DNA of 36,355 bases from CAYZXL01 sp964482435 (GTDB lineage Bacteria; Auribacterota; JABMQX01): contig CAYZXL010000052.1 in NCBI GenBank assembly GCA_964482435.1, forward strand, positions 1 through 36,355, in the 5' to 3' direction. This document shows, piece after piece, positions 9,285-16,232 of the stretch. Numbering within the stretch: position 1 is the stretch's first letter; the number at the start of each line of letters is the position of its first letter. The position numbers and the translations under genes were made by a program. Under the pieces are notes generated by a model. It made no database searches and was not told where the DNA came from. It saw nothing but the letters and a program-made list of their open reading frames with translations.

Positions 9285-10688
9285 TCAGTCGTCCCAGTGG
9301 CGGCGGTCGTCGTTGGTCTGCTCCGGCGTCTGGTCCTCGGACGGAGGGGGCTGGCCGCCCGAGTCGTCGGGCCCGGGAGTGCTTTGTTCCGGTGGTCCTT
9401 CCTGCGGTGCCTCGCCCTCGGGTTGCTCCCCGGGTGGTGAAGTGGCATCTTGAGGTTGCGCGGGCTGCTCAGGGGGCGGCGGAGAGGAACCCTGGGGCTG
9501 CGTTGGCTGCTCGGGTGGCGCGGGCTTTTCTTCCTTCTTCTCAGGCTCGACCTTCCGGGCGCGTCTGATTCTCTTTCTTTCCTCCCAGTAGCTTTCCTTC
9601 TCCTCCTGTTCCTTCTCCCTTTTGCGTTGCTTTCGCATGAGAATCCGAGAAGCCCAGATGCTGCCCTCGTACAGGACGTACATAGGGATAGCCACGAGGG
9701 TCATCGTCAACGCGTCGCCGGTCGGAGTCAGAATAGCGGACGCGAAAAGAATGAGTACGAGAGCATGCTTGCGCTTCTTTCCCAGGGTGGAGACGGACAC
9801 GACGCCAAGCCTCACAAGAACTGTCAGCAGAAGCGGCACCTCAAACGCAGCTCCATTTGCGAGGAGGAGTTTCACGATTGTGGACAGGTACTTGTCCATC
9901 TCCCAGAAGTTCTCCAGGCCGTACTTTGCGTTGAGGCTGGCCAGGGCGTAAAGCCCGAGGGGAATTACCAGAAAGTACCCGAAGAGAATCCCGAGCACGA
10001 ACAGGAAGCCTCCCACGAGAAACGTGGGGGTCACGTACTTTTTCTCCTTGCGGGTCAGCGCCGGAAAAATAAACTGCGCCAGGAAAAAGAGGTTCAGCGG
10101 CATTGCTATTCCCACGCCGCACCACAATGCCAGATTCATAACCAGCATGAACCCTTTAACCGGTCCCGTGACCATCAGGTGAACAGTCGGGGGTGCACTT
10201 TTCTTCGCCCGACGGGGTTGTTTCTTATCGGCTTTCGCGGATGAGGCTGTGGACCCCGGCTGCTTTTTTGGGGGGACATTCCCGACCTCATGGGCACTTT
10301 CCTTGAGAGAGACAAGGGCTTTCTTGGAATAGTTGAATAAGTCCCACGCGAGGACGACCAGCCGCCCGAAGGGGCCGGTCACTACGATGTGCGTGCCTGG
10401 TTGGGTCTTGCCCTCAGGAGAATTCGGCGGGGAAGCGTTGGTTACCTCTTTCGGCGACTTCGGTTCAGAAGCTTTCGCGGGAGGTGTCGGCTGGTACGGC
10501 TCGTAAACAACCCCGGCCATGTCCATGGGGTACTTGAGAGCCGAAAGGATTTGCTGGGAGAGAATCAGGCACAGCCCGGCGGCGACGGCCGTCGTAACGA
10601 TGATTTTGAGGAGAGTCATCCGGAGGTCTTCGAGGTGCTCCAGGAAGGGCTTCTCCTCGAAATGCTCCTCCTTCAACTCATCAGTCAT
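9285..10688 (-). CDS. tatC: Sec-independent protein translocase TatC with enlarged first periplasmic loop
   Basis: TatC is the substrate-receptor subunit of the twin-arginine translocase in the inner membrane. The first helix is at about 26-48. Canonical family sequence resumes at about 172 (VTGPVKGFMLVMNLAL) and continues through FIFPALTRKEKK, the GYFLVIPLGL helix and SAILTPTGDALTM. The protein is 467 residues, against about 250 in E. coli. The excess is a 110-residue Pro/Lys/Ser-rich first periplasmic loop (about 60-172) and a charged, Pro/Glu/Gln-rich C-terminal tail (about 355-467). The loop holds a second VTGP block at 103-106. The start overlaps the tatA stop by 8 bp (ATGACTGA), so translational coupling is likely. 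Confidence 0.95.
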   Translation of the reverse strand: MTDELKEEHFEEKPFLEHLEDLRMTLLKIIVTTAVAAGLCLILSQQILSALKYPMDMAGVVYEPYQPTPPAKASEPKSPKEVTNASPPNSPEGKTQPGTHIVVTGPFGRLVVLAWDLFNYSKKALVSLKESAHEVGNVPPKKQPGSTASSAKADKKQPRRAKKSAPPTVHLMVTGPVKGFMLVMNLALWCGVGIAMPLNLFFLAQFIFPALTRKEKKYVTPTFLVGGFLFVLGILFGYFLVIPLGLYALASLNAKYGLENFWEMDKYLSTIVKLLLANGAAFEVPLLLTVLVRLGVVSVSTLGKKRKHALVLILFASAILTPTGDALTMTLVAIPMYVLYEGSIWASRILMRKQRKREKEQEEKESYWEERKRIRRARKVEPEKKEEKPAPPEQPTQPQGSSPPPPEQPAQPQDATSPPGEQPEGEAPQEGPPEQSTPGPDDSGGQPPPSEDQTPEQTNDDRRHWDD

Positions 10689-10938
10689 TCACGCTTCCGC
10701 TGCCCCCGGACTTTTTGGAGGAATCGTCCTCCTCCTCTGACTCTGCCCTCTCGATCTCCTCCGTTATGTCCTTCGAGGCTTTCTTGAACTCTCTCATGCT
10801 CTTCCCCAGAGAGCGAGCAAGAGCCGGGAGCTTCGCCGCGCCAAATAGAAGGAACAGGATGGCGAAGATCCAGATAAGCTCCGTATGGCCGATCACGGCG
10901 GGTGGCACTATCAACGGGAAAGCCTTGACAAACAACAT
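10681..10938 (-). CDS. tatA: Twin-arginine translocase subunit TatA/TatB
   Basis: This 85-residue protein has one N-terminal membrane helix (about 15-35, ELIWIFAILFLLFGAAKLP). A short hinge and an amphipathic helix (ALARSLGKSMREFKKASKD) follow, then a charged tail; this is the standard TatA layout. TatA oligomers form the transport pore with TatC. Residue patterns do not separate TatA from TatB clearly here, and no second copy is in the window. AAGGAGGT lies about 8 nt before the ATG, which is strong. It is the first gene of the tatA-tatC pair and overlaps tatC by 8 bp. Confidence 0.92.
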   Translation of the reverse strand: MLFVKAFPLIVPPAVIGHTELIWIFAILFLLFGAAKLPALARSLGKSMREFKKASKDITEEIERAESEEEDDSSKKSGGSGSVND

Positions 10939-10969
10939 CTTTAGATACCTCCTTGGGTGAATTTCCGGC

Positions 10970-11008
10970 AGGTTGCCTCTCGCTGCCAGCGGGGTCGCCT
11001 GGCAACCT
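10970..11008 (-). promoter_or_regulatory. Hairpin in the tatA leader
   Basis: AGGTTGCC (10970-10977) and GGCAACCT (11001-11008) form a perfect 8-bp stem, 32 bp upstream of the tatA ATG and close to its ribosome site. It may affect translation or mRNA stability. It matches no riboswitch class I recognise. Confidence 0.3.
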
Positions 11009-11147
11009 TCCTACGACCAACTCATCGGCGAAAAAGGAATCTAAGCGTCGGCATCACCGACGGGTAGGCAGATCTCCTTTATCTAACTCTATCTTAGCAC
11101 TCTATGTGAACGTCCACAACATTTTTTTGCGCCGCGAAGCTTTTCTA

Positions 11148-11176
11148 TTGACTGATCCCACGATATGTGCTTTATT
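11148..11176 (+). promoter_or_regulatory. Candidate sigma-70 promoter upstream of a decayed tail and a beta-helix gene
   Basis: TTGACT and TTTATT are separated by 17 bp in an AT-rich patch. The -35 matches consensus at 5 of 6 positions and the -10 at 4 of 6. Transcription would cross the remnant at 11206-11340 and enter the gene at 11368. Confidence 0.4.
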
Positions 11177-11205
11177 AAAAGAACAAGTCAACCAACGGCG
11201 GTCAG

Positions 11206-11340
11206 GGGCCGAGGCTCTGGGCGAAAGCACCGTGTGGACCACGGCCGGCACAAAAACTGCCACAGGAAGCACCACCACGTGGTCAACTGACATATCCGCC
11301 CTGAGGATTCGTTTCTACCGCGTGAAATTTCAACCGTGGT
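11206..11340 (+). pseudogene. Decayed C-terminal tail of a secreted FYRV-module protein
   Basis: One frame here encodes ESTVWTTAG, then GSTTTWSTD and IRFYRVKFQPWCF. This copies the end of the protein at 3012-7478 (WVTVPG, ESTTTWIDGG, RRFYRVILLPWDF). The similarity has no start codon or upstream domains. The frame also lacks the stop that normally follows FYRV and runs on out of frame into the next gene. It is best read as the remnant of a deleted paralogue. It may still be transcribed from the promoter at 11148. Confidence 0.5.
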
Positions 11341-11367
11341 GTTTCCGAGGACGCACGAGGAGGCAGC

Positions 11368-12993
11368 ATGAAAGCGCGCTCGTTTTTGGTTGGACACCTT
11401 CGCTTCGCCTTTGTGGCCATGACCCTGTTGGCTCCTGCTGGCGCTGGGGCCGCCGTCCGTTACGTTTCTATCGGTGGGCGAAACGAGTACCCTTACCTAA
11501 CCCCGGAAAGCGCCGCGCGGAGCATTCAGTTGGCGGTCGATGCTTCGCAGGAAGGCGATGAGGTTGTTGTCGGTCCCGGTCTTTATACGGAGCACGTCGT
11601 CCTGAAGAGGGGCGTGAGCCTGCGAGGCTCTGCACACGGTGAGGCCATCGTGCACGGCGTGGTCCCGATGAAGCCCGCCCTGACGTTAACCTGGGACAAC
11701 GCCGTCAGCGCTCTGACGGTTGTCGGATCGCCGTACGATGGGACCGGCATTTACGCTGAACTCGGCGTTCCTCCGGCAAAGCTCGGCACCTTCCGGCTGT
11801 TCCGGATAACCGATTGCAGGGTAGGCCCCTGTGCGGGATCCGGAATTCTGGTCGTTGCAAGGCAGGTTGTGCTCGACGGCATCTCTTTCCAACAGCATGG
11901 CGGGAGCACCACCGAATGGCAGAGGCTCCTCAAGGAGCGATACAAGTCTGAACTCGAGGTTGAGGTATCCGGTTGCGAGATCCGAAGCTGCGGTGGGGCG
12001 GGGATGGCGGTCCACATAGACGACCCGCTGGGCAAGTACGAGGGATGCGACTACCTGGCGCCGGGGGGGCAGATCGAGCTTGGCTTCAAGCATGTATTGG
12101 TGAAGGTCTCCAGCAGCACCATTTCGAGCTGTGGTCAAGACGGAGTCGTCGTGCAGGCAGGATGGTACGACAGGGCCCGCCTCATCATGGACAGATGCGT
12201 TGTGCGGGACAGCACCGGCGACGGCGTCTACGTGACCTCACAGGGCGCGGTCTGGGGAAGTGCATTAGTCCAAATCAACAATTGCGTCCTCTCCGGGAAT
12301 GGGGAAAACGCCATTTGGTGCTTCTCGATAGACGATGGGGTGTGGGCACCGCCCGGCGCGGAGCCGATCGGCTTCGAGCCATTCGCCACCGGAGATGTAA
12401 TCGTGACGTCGTCCACCATAACGGGCAACTCCGTCGGGCTGGTCGGCGCTCCGTTTCCCCCCGGCCTCGCGGGCGGCGGAGGGGCATGGATACGCCTTTA
12501 CAACAGCATCGTTTACGGGAACACGCAATACGACCTCGACTTCCGCTGGTTCGCCGAATACGCGATGTGGATGGCGACCGGCATCGTGCATAGCTGTGTC
12601 GGGTGGGAAGAACTCGCGGGCATACGCGGCAACACCGCGAGTGATCCGCTCTTCGGGGACCCGGAGAACGGTGATTTCAGGTTGGGGCCGGGGTCGCTCT
12701 GCATTGACGCAGGGGGTATGTACTCGCAGCCCACGATCGCCTTTGAAGACGACACTCCCATAATTTCCTGGGATGCCGGGAAGGACCTGGACGGAAACCC
12801 CCGCATCTCTGGCGACGGCCCGGACATGGGGGCCTATGAGACCGCGGGGGGTGCGCCCAACTATGTCCTGGAAAGCTCCGCAGACCTTGTGAGCTGGATG
12901 GAGGAATATTCGGCGCCCGGCACCTCCTGGTCTGACCCCAACGCAGGCTCATCAAGAACAAGGTTCTATCGTGTCAGCATCGGCAGGCATTAG
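11368..12993 (+). CDS. Secreted right-handed parallel beta-helix protein
   Basis: This 541-residue protein has an N-terminal signal peptide (about 1-28, ending AGAGAA). Residues about 45-440 are short repeating beta-strand turns of a pectate-lyase-like helix, for example SGCEIRSCGGAGMAV, SSTISSCGQDGVVV and NNCVLSGNGENAI. A closing block follows (DPLFGDPENGDFRLGPGSLCIDAGG ... GPDMGAYE, quoted in part), which is standard for the GAYE family. The C-terminal module has WSDPN and ends FYRVSIGRH. GAGGAGG lies 4 nt before the ATG. Such proteins are extracellular polysaccharide lyases, binding proteins or adhesins. No catalytic signature is visible, so the function is open. The gene follows a decayed relative at 11206-11340. 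Confidence 0.85.
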   Translation: MKARSFLVGHLRFAFVAMTLLAPAGAGAAVRYVSIGGRNEYPYLTPESAARSIQLAVDASQEGDEVVVGPGLYTEHVVLKRGVSLRGSAHGEAIVHGVVPMKPALTLTWDNAVSALTVVGSPYDGTGIYAELGVPPAKLGTFRLFRITDCRVGPCAGSGILVVARQVVLDGISFQQHGGSTTEWQRLLKERYKSELEVEVSGCEIRSCGGAGMAVHIDDPLGKYEGCDYLAPGGQIELGFKHVLVKVSSSTISSCGQDGVVVQAGWYDRARLIMDRCVVRDSTGDGVYVTSQGAVWGSALVQINNCVLSGNGENAIWCFSIDDGVWAPPGAEPIGFEPFATGDVIVTSSTITGNSVGLVGAPFPPGLAGGGGAWIRLYNSIVYGNTQYDLDFRWFAEYAMWMATGIVHSCVGWEELAGIRGNTASDPLFGDPENGDFRLGPGSLCIDAGGMYSQPTIAFEDDTPIISWDAGKDLDGNPRISGDGPDMGAYETAGGAPNYVLESSADLVSWMEEYSAPGTSWSDPNAGSSRTRFYRVSIGRH

Positions 12994-13040
12994 CCCCAGA
13001 CCCATCGCCCGTTTGTAACGAAAGAAGACCGCCAGGGCGT

Positions 13041-13060
13041 CCCGGCTCCTCCCTGCCGGG
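13041..13060 (+). terminator. GC hairpin after the beta-helix gene
   Basis: CCCGGC and GCCGGG form a 6-bp stem with an 8-nt loop, 48 bp after the stop at 12993. There is no T-tract, so intrinsic termination is uncertain. Confidence 0.25.
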
Positions 13061-13068
13061 CCCTCGGA

Positions 13069-13097
13069 TTGACAGGGCGTCTGGCGATTGGTAGACT
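13069..13097 (+). promoter_or_regulatory. Strong sigma-70-type promoter for the nucleotidyltransferase pair
   Basis: A perfect TTGACA is followed after 17 bp by TAGACT (4 of 6). The expected start point, 6-8 nt after the -10, falls on the ATG at 13104. No good ribosome site precedes that ATG, so the transcript is probably leaderless. Confidence 0.6.
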
Positions 13098-13103
13098 GAA
13101 GTT

Positions 13104-13616
13104 ATGAAAGAGGTCGCCCAGTTGTTGAATGCCGTGAGGGACTCGGGCGTGCTCGCCGATTACGCGCTTTTCGGTGCTGTCGCACAGATGAGATACACGG
13201 AACCGGTGGCCACCCTTTATGCGGAGGTGCTGGTCGGGATTCCGTCCGCGGAGCAGTTGGATCCTCTCGCAGGCATCTATCAGTTCTGTGCAGACAGAGG
13301 ATACGAGCCGGAGGGGGAAGCGGTGCGCGTGGGGGCCTGGCCGGTGCAGTTCATTCCCGTCGTCAACCCGCTGACGCAGGAAGCCCTGCAACAGGCGGAG
13401 ACCGCCGATTTCGAAGGCGTTCCGTTCCGCGTTGTCCGCGCGGCTTTCTTAGCAGTGAACGCATTGAGCGTTGGCCGGGCCAAGGACCGAACGCGGATTC
13501 TTGCGTTGTTAGAATCGGGCAGCGTCAGCCGCGACGAGGTCGCTTGCCTGGCCAAGCGACACGGTTTGGCCGATGCGTGGCAGCGTTTTGAAGCGAGGTT
13601 CCTCAATGGACTTTGA
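13104..13616 (+). CDS. Small nucleotidyltransferase-like protein (AbiEii/MNT-like)
   Basis: This 170-residue protein has the layout of a minimal nucleotidyltransferase-fold protein. An ALFGAVAQMRYTEP segment (about 22-35) is followed by a strand (TLYAEVLVGIP) where the acidic metal ligands usually sit. VQFIPVVNPL, a VPFRVVRAAFLAVNAL helix and an AKDRTRILALLESG segment follow. Proteins of this type are usually called AbiEii-like or hypothetical nucleotidyltransferases. The classic GS...DxD motif is not clear: the strand reads YAEV, with one acidic residue. Catalytic activity is therefore doubtful. It overlaps the next gene by 11 bp, indicating coupled translation, which fits an antitoxin/toxin-like or modifier pair. 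The start coincides with the predicted transcription start. Confidence 0.75.
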   Translation: MKEVAQLLNAVRDSGVLADYALFGAVAQMRYTEPVATLYAEVLVGIPSAEQLDPLAGIYQFCADRGYEPEGEAVRVGAWPVQFIPVVNPLTQEALQQAETADFEGVPFRVVRAAFLAVNALSVGRAKDRTRILALLESGSVSRDEVACLAKRHGLADAWQRFEARFLNGL

Positions 13617-13797
13617 TATTCAAGAACTTCTGAGGCGACAGGCGCAGTGGCAGAAAAGCCGCCAGGCTCTCTCGTGGCCGGAGAAGACTCGCATGGCAGA
13701 GCAAGTACGGAAGTCCATCCTAACGCTGCGGTCGGCGTCAGCAGAAGATGTTCGGGAGAAACGTCGGCGCCGCCCGCCCACTTTGCAGAGACAGTAA
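13606..13797 (+). CDS. Small partner protein of the nucleotidyltransferase gene
   Basis: This 63-residue helical protein (MDFDIQELLRRQAQWQKSRQ...) has a WPEKTRMAEQVRKSI helix and an Arg-rich end. The ATG lies inside the 3' end of the preceding gene (11-bp overlap). I do not recognise a family. Position and overlap suggest that it is made with, and may bind, the nucleotidyltransferase-like protein. It is too small for a HEPN toxin. Confidence 0.6.
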   Translation: MDFDIQELLRRQAQWQKSRQALSWPEKTRMAEQVRKSILTLRSASAEDVREKRRRRPPTLQRQ

Positions 13798-13805
13798 GAG
13801 GCGGA

Positions 13806-13878
13806 GGTCTTAGCGTCTTAGCGAGAGCAAGGGGGGACAGGAGATACCCCCGAAGACGTCAGGACGCAGAGAGCACGC
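13806..13878. repeat. Degenerate dispersed intergenic repeat
   Basis: GTCTTAGCGTCTTAGCGAGAG and a later GAAGACGTCAGGACGCAGAGAG form partial inverted arms between two converging genes. It resembles the elements at 2761, 22680 and 26520 in word style. Boundaries are approximate. Confidence 0.35.
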
Positions 13879-13892
13879 AATTACACGTGCGT

Positions 13893-15185
13893 TCACTTGT
13901 ATCGGACCCACCTCGCGATTTCCTTGAGGCTGGGGCGTTTGCCGTACATGAGGATGCCGGTGCGGAAGACCCTCGTAGACGCCTGTAGACACACCCAGAT
14001 GGAGATGAGCATGACGATGACGCTGATCACGATTTGCGACGTCGCGGGAGTTTGTATGGCAATCCGCAACATCATGATCATGGGCACAGTGAAGGGAATC
14101 ACCGAGAGAACTCGTGAGAAAGTGCTGTCGGGCCGCTGGGCGATGTAGAACCAGACCATCAACGGCAGCACGAGGGACAGCATGATGGGCATCAGCAGTT
14201 GCTGCGCCTCCTTCTCGCTGTTGCACACGGAACCGACCGTCGCCATCAGCGTCCCGAAGAAGGCATATCCGAGCAGAAAGAATACAAGCATGTAGCCAAC
14301 ATTGGGCAGAGATGCAACGTCGAAATTTCGCAGCCGCGCCGCCGTGTAGCCGACCGCCGCCCACAGCACCATCATCGTCAGCCCGACGGCGCCCAATCCC
14401 AAAATCTTGCCGCGCATCAGTTCCTTGGGCGAGACGGATGAGAGAAGAACCTCCATGATTCTGGAGTTCTTTTCCTCGATGACGCTCTGCATGAGCGTCT
14501 GCCCGCTGATCTGTAAGCCGAAGAACAGCAACATCACAAAGGCGAACGCGCCGAAGAAGCTTGTTAGCCCTTGTGTCTCTTTCGCTTCGCCTTTCTTCAC
14601 CTCCAACGTCTCGATGTTGATGTTCCAGGAGGCTTTCGCGGTGACGGCGGGATCAATGTTCAGGTCTATCAGTCTGCGGTCAATAATGGCTCGGGTCACC
14701 GCCCCCTGGATTCGCGCTGACTCGCCGAAGTCTGCCACGTTTCGGCTATAAAACTGAATCTTGTGGTCCGGGGAATCCCCGTACTGCTTGCGGAACTCCT
14801 CCACGGGAATGCTGTGCGAACCGACAACCTTGCTGCCAATAACAACGTATGTATCGAGCTGCTTTTTCTGGACTCTTTCGTTGAGTTCCGTTTGCCTCTT
14901 CTGCAAATCCTCGCCCGTCGCCTTGATCTCCTCAACTATGTACTTCGGTCCGCCTCTTTGTTCCTCGAGCATCTTCTTCACTTCCGGATACAACTGTCCG
15001 GTCAGGTCAACAATCGCCACCCTTCTCGTCTGTCCTACCCCCTCCATCGCCTTCTTCGCGAGAATGCCCGGGAGAATGGAGATGCCGGCGATGAATAGCG
15101 GCATGAGGAAAATGCCTATCAGAAAAGATTTTCTTCGGACATTCACAACGTATTCGCGCTGGGCGATCTTGAGGGTCTTATTCAT
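13893..15185 (-). CDS. ABC-2 type exporter permease (NatB-like)
   Basis: This 430-residue inner-membrane protein has a first helix at about 22-45 (FLIGIFLMPLFIAGISILPG). A long extracytoplasmic domain (about 46-210) follows, then five or six helices including FFGAFAFVMLLFFGLQIS, VGLTMMVLWAAVGYTAA and LLMPIMLSLVLPLMVWFYI. This is the ABC2_membrane_3 layout seen in NatB-type sodium/drug exporters. The segment SVIEEKNSRIMEVLLSSVSP before the second helix group is a family hallmark. Its start overlaps the ATPase stop by 8 bp (ATGAATAA). The substrate cannot be told from sequence. Confidence 0.9.
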   Translation of the reverse strand: MNKTLKIAQREYVVNVRRKSFLIGIFLMPLFIAGISILPGILAKKAMEGVGQTRRVAIVDLTGQLYPEVKKMLEEQRGGPKYIVEEIKATGEDLQKRQTELNERVQKKQLDTYVVIGSKVVGSHSIPVEEFRKQYGDSPDHKIQFYSRNVADFGESARIQGAVTRAIIDRRLIDLNIDPAVTAKASWNINIETLEVKKGEAKETQGLTSFFGAFAFVMLLFFGLQISGQTLMQSVIEEKNSRIMEVLLSSVSPKELMRGKILGLGAVGLTMMVLWAAVGYTAARLRNFDVASLPNVGYMLVFFLLGYAFFGTLMATVGSVCNSEKEAQQLLMPIMLSLVLPLMVWFYIAQRPDSTFSRVLSVIPFTVPMIMMLRIAIQTPATSQIVISVIVMLISIWVCLQASTRVFRTGILMYGKRPSLKEIARWVRYK

Positions 15186-16083
15186 TCGCCTCCGTAACCT
15201 TCTCGATGAAAATCCTGTTCAGCGACGGCTCAACAACCTCAAACCGCGTCACCGCCACTCTCTGCGAAATCTCCCTCAGCAACGCCGATGGGTCGGTGTC
15301 CCGAGCGAGCTTCATTTCCATGTAGTTGCCATAGTCGTCAACCGACCTGACCCCCGGCAGCTCCCGGATGAACGCCCCGTCGCCGCTGTACTGTATCTGA
15401 ACCGAATCCGTCCCGTAACTCCGCTTGATTTCCGAAAGAGGCGCGTTCAGAACCGCCATACCCTTGTTGATGAGACAGATTTCGTCGCACAGTTTCTCCG
15501 CCTGCTCCATGATGTGCGTTGAAAGAATCACCGTTCTCCCCGCGTTCTTCTGCTCAACCACAATGTCCTTTATCTCCGACACGTTCACCGGGTCAAGCCC
15601 GGCAAACGGCTCGTCGAGAATCAGTAGCTCCGGCTGGTGAATAATCGTCGCAATGAACTGCACCTTCTGCTGCATCCCGCGAGAGAGTTCCTCCACCTTC
15701 TTTTCCTTCCAGTCCGCCAGCCCCACTCTTCCTAACCAGTAATCCGCGCTCTTCCGCGCGGTTTCCTTCTCGACCCCTTTTATCTCGCAGAAAAATCGCA
15801 GCACGTCCCCCACCTTCATCTTCCGGTAAAGCCCCCGCTCCTCCGGAAGATAGCCGATTTTCTCTTTCGCATCTCCGATTCCCCTCCCGTCGAAAAGCGT
15901 GATTGTCCCCTCGTCGGGAAGGAAAATGCCTAAGATCATCCGGAGAGTCGTCGTCTTTCCGGCGCCGTTCGGCCCCAAAAGCCCGAAAATCGTCCCTTGC
16001 GGCACCTCAAACGAAAGCTCTCTTACCGCCACCACCTCACCAAACCGCTTCGTTACATTATTTATCGAAATGACGCTGTTCAT
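15178..16083 (-). CDS. ABC exporter ATP-binding protein (NatA/DrrA-like)
   Basis: This 301-residue ATPase powers the permease encoded next. Walker A GPNGAGKTT is at 37-45, the Q-loop region is replaced by GYLPEERGLY (77-86), the signature LSRGMQQK is at 133-140, Walker B LLILDEPFAGLD is at 153-164 and the switch His is in STHIMEQ. LSRGM instead of LSGGQ is common in NatA-like exporters. A C-terminal regulatory region (about 220-301) follows. The start at 16083 (MNSVISINNV) fits the family. GGAGG is only one base from the ATG, so the initiation signal is odd. The open frame continues 36 codons upstream without homology. There is an 8-bp overlap with the permease. Confidence 0.92.
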   Translation of the reverse strand: MNSVISINNVTKRFGEVVAVRELSFEVPQGTIFGLLGPNGAGKTTTLRMILGIFLPDEGTITLFDGRGIGDAKEKIGYLPEERGLYRKMKVGDVLRFFCEIKGVEKETARKSADYWLGRVGLADWKEKKVEELSRGMQQKVQFIATIIHQPELLILDEPFAGLDPVNVSEIKDIVVEQKNAGRTVILSTHIMEQAEKLCDEICLINKGMAVLNAPLSEIKRSYGTDSVQIQYSGDGAFIRELPGVRSVDDYGNYMEMKLARDTDPSALLREISQRVAVTRFEVVEPSLNRIFIEKVTEANE

Positions 16084-16232
16084 ACCTCCACCGAACGCAG
16101 AAACTCTGGTGTTTGCGGCACCCCCTATTTCGGATATTAGACGCTTGGAAGATGCCCCGTGTTCCGAAAATCTTCCCCGGCCACAAAACAAACCTCACGC
16201 AATCCCAGACACCCCCGCACCTGACGCGACAC

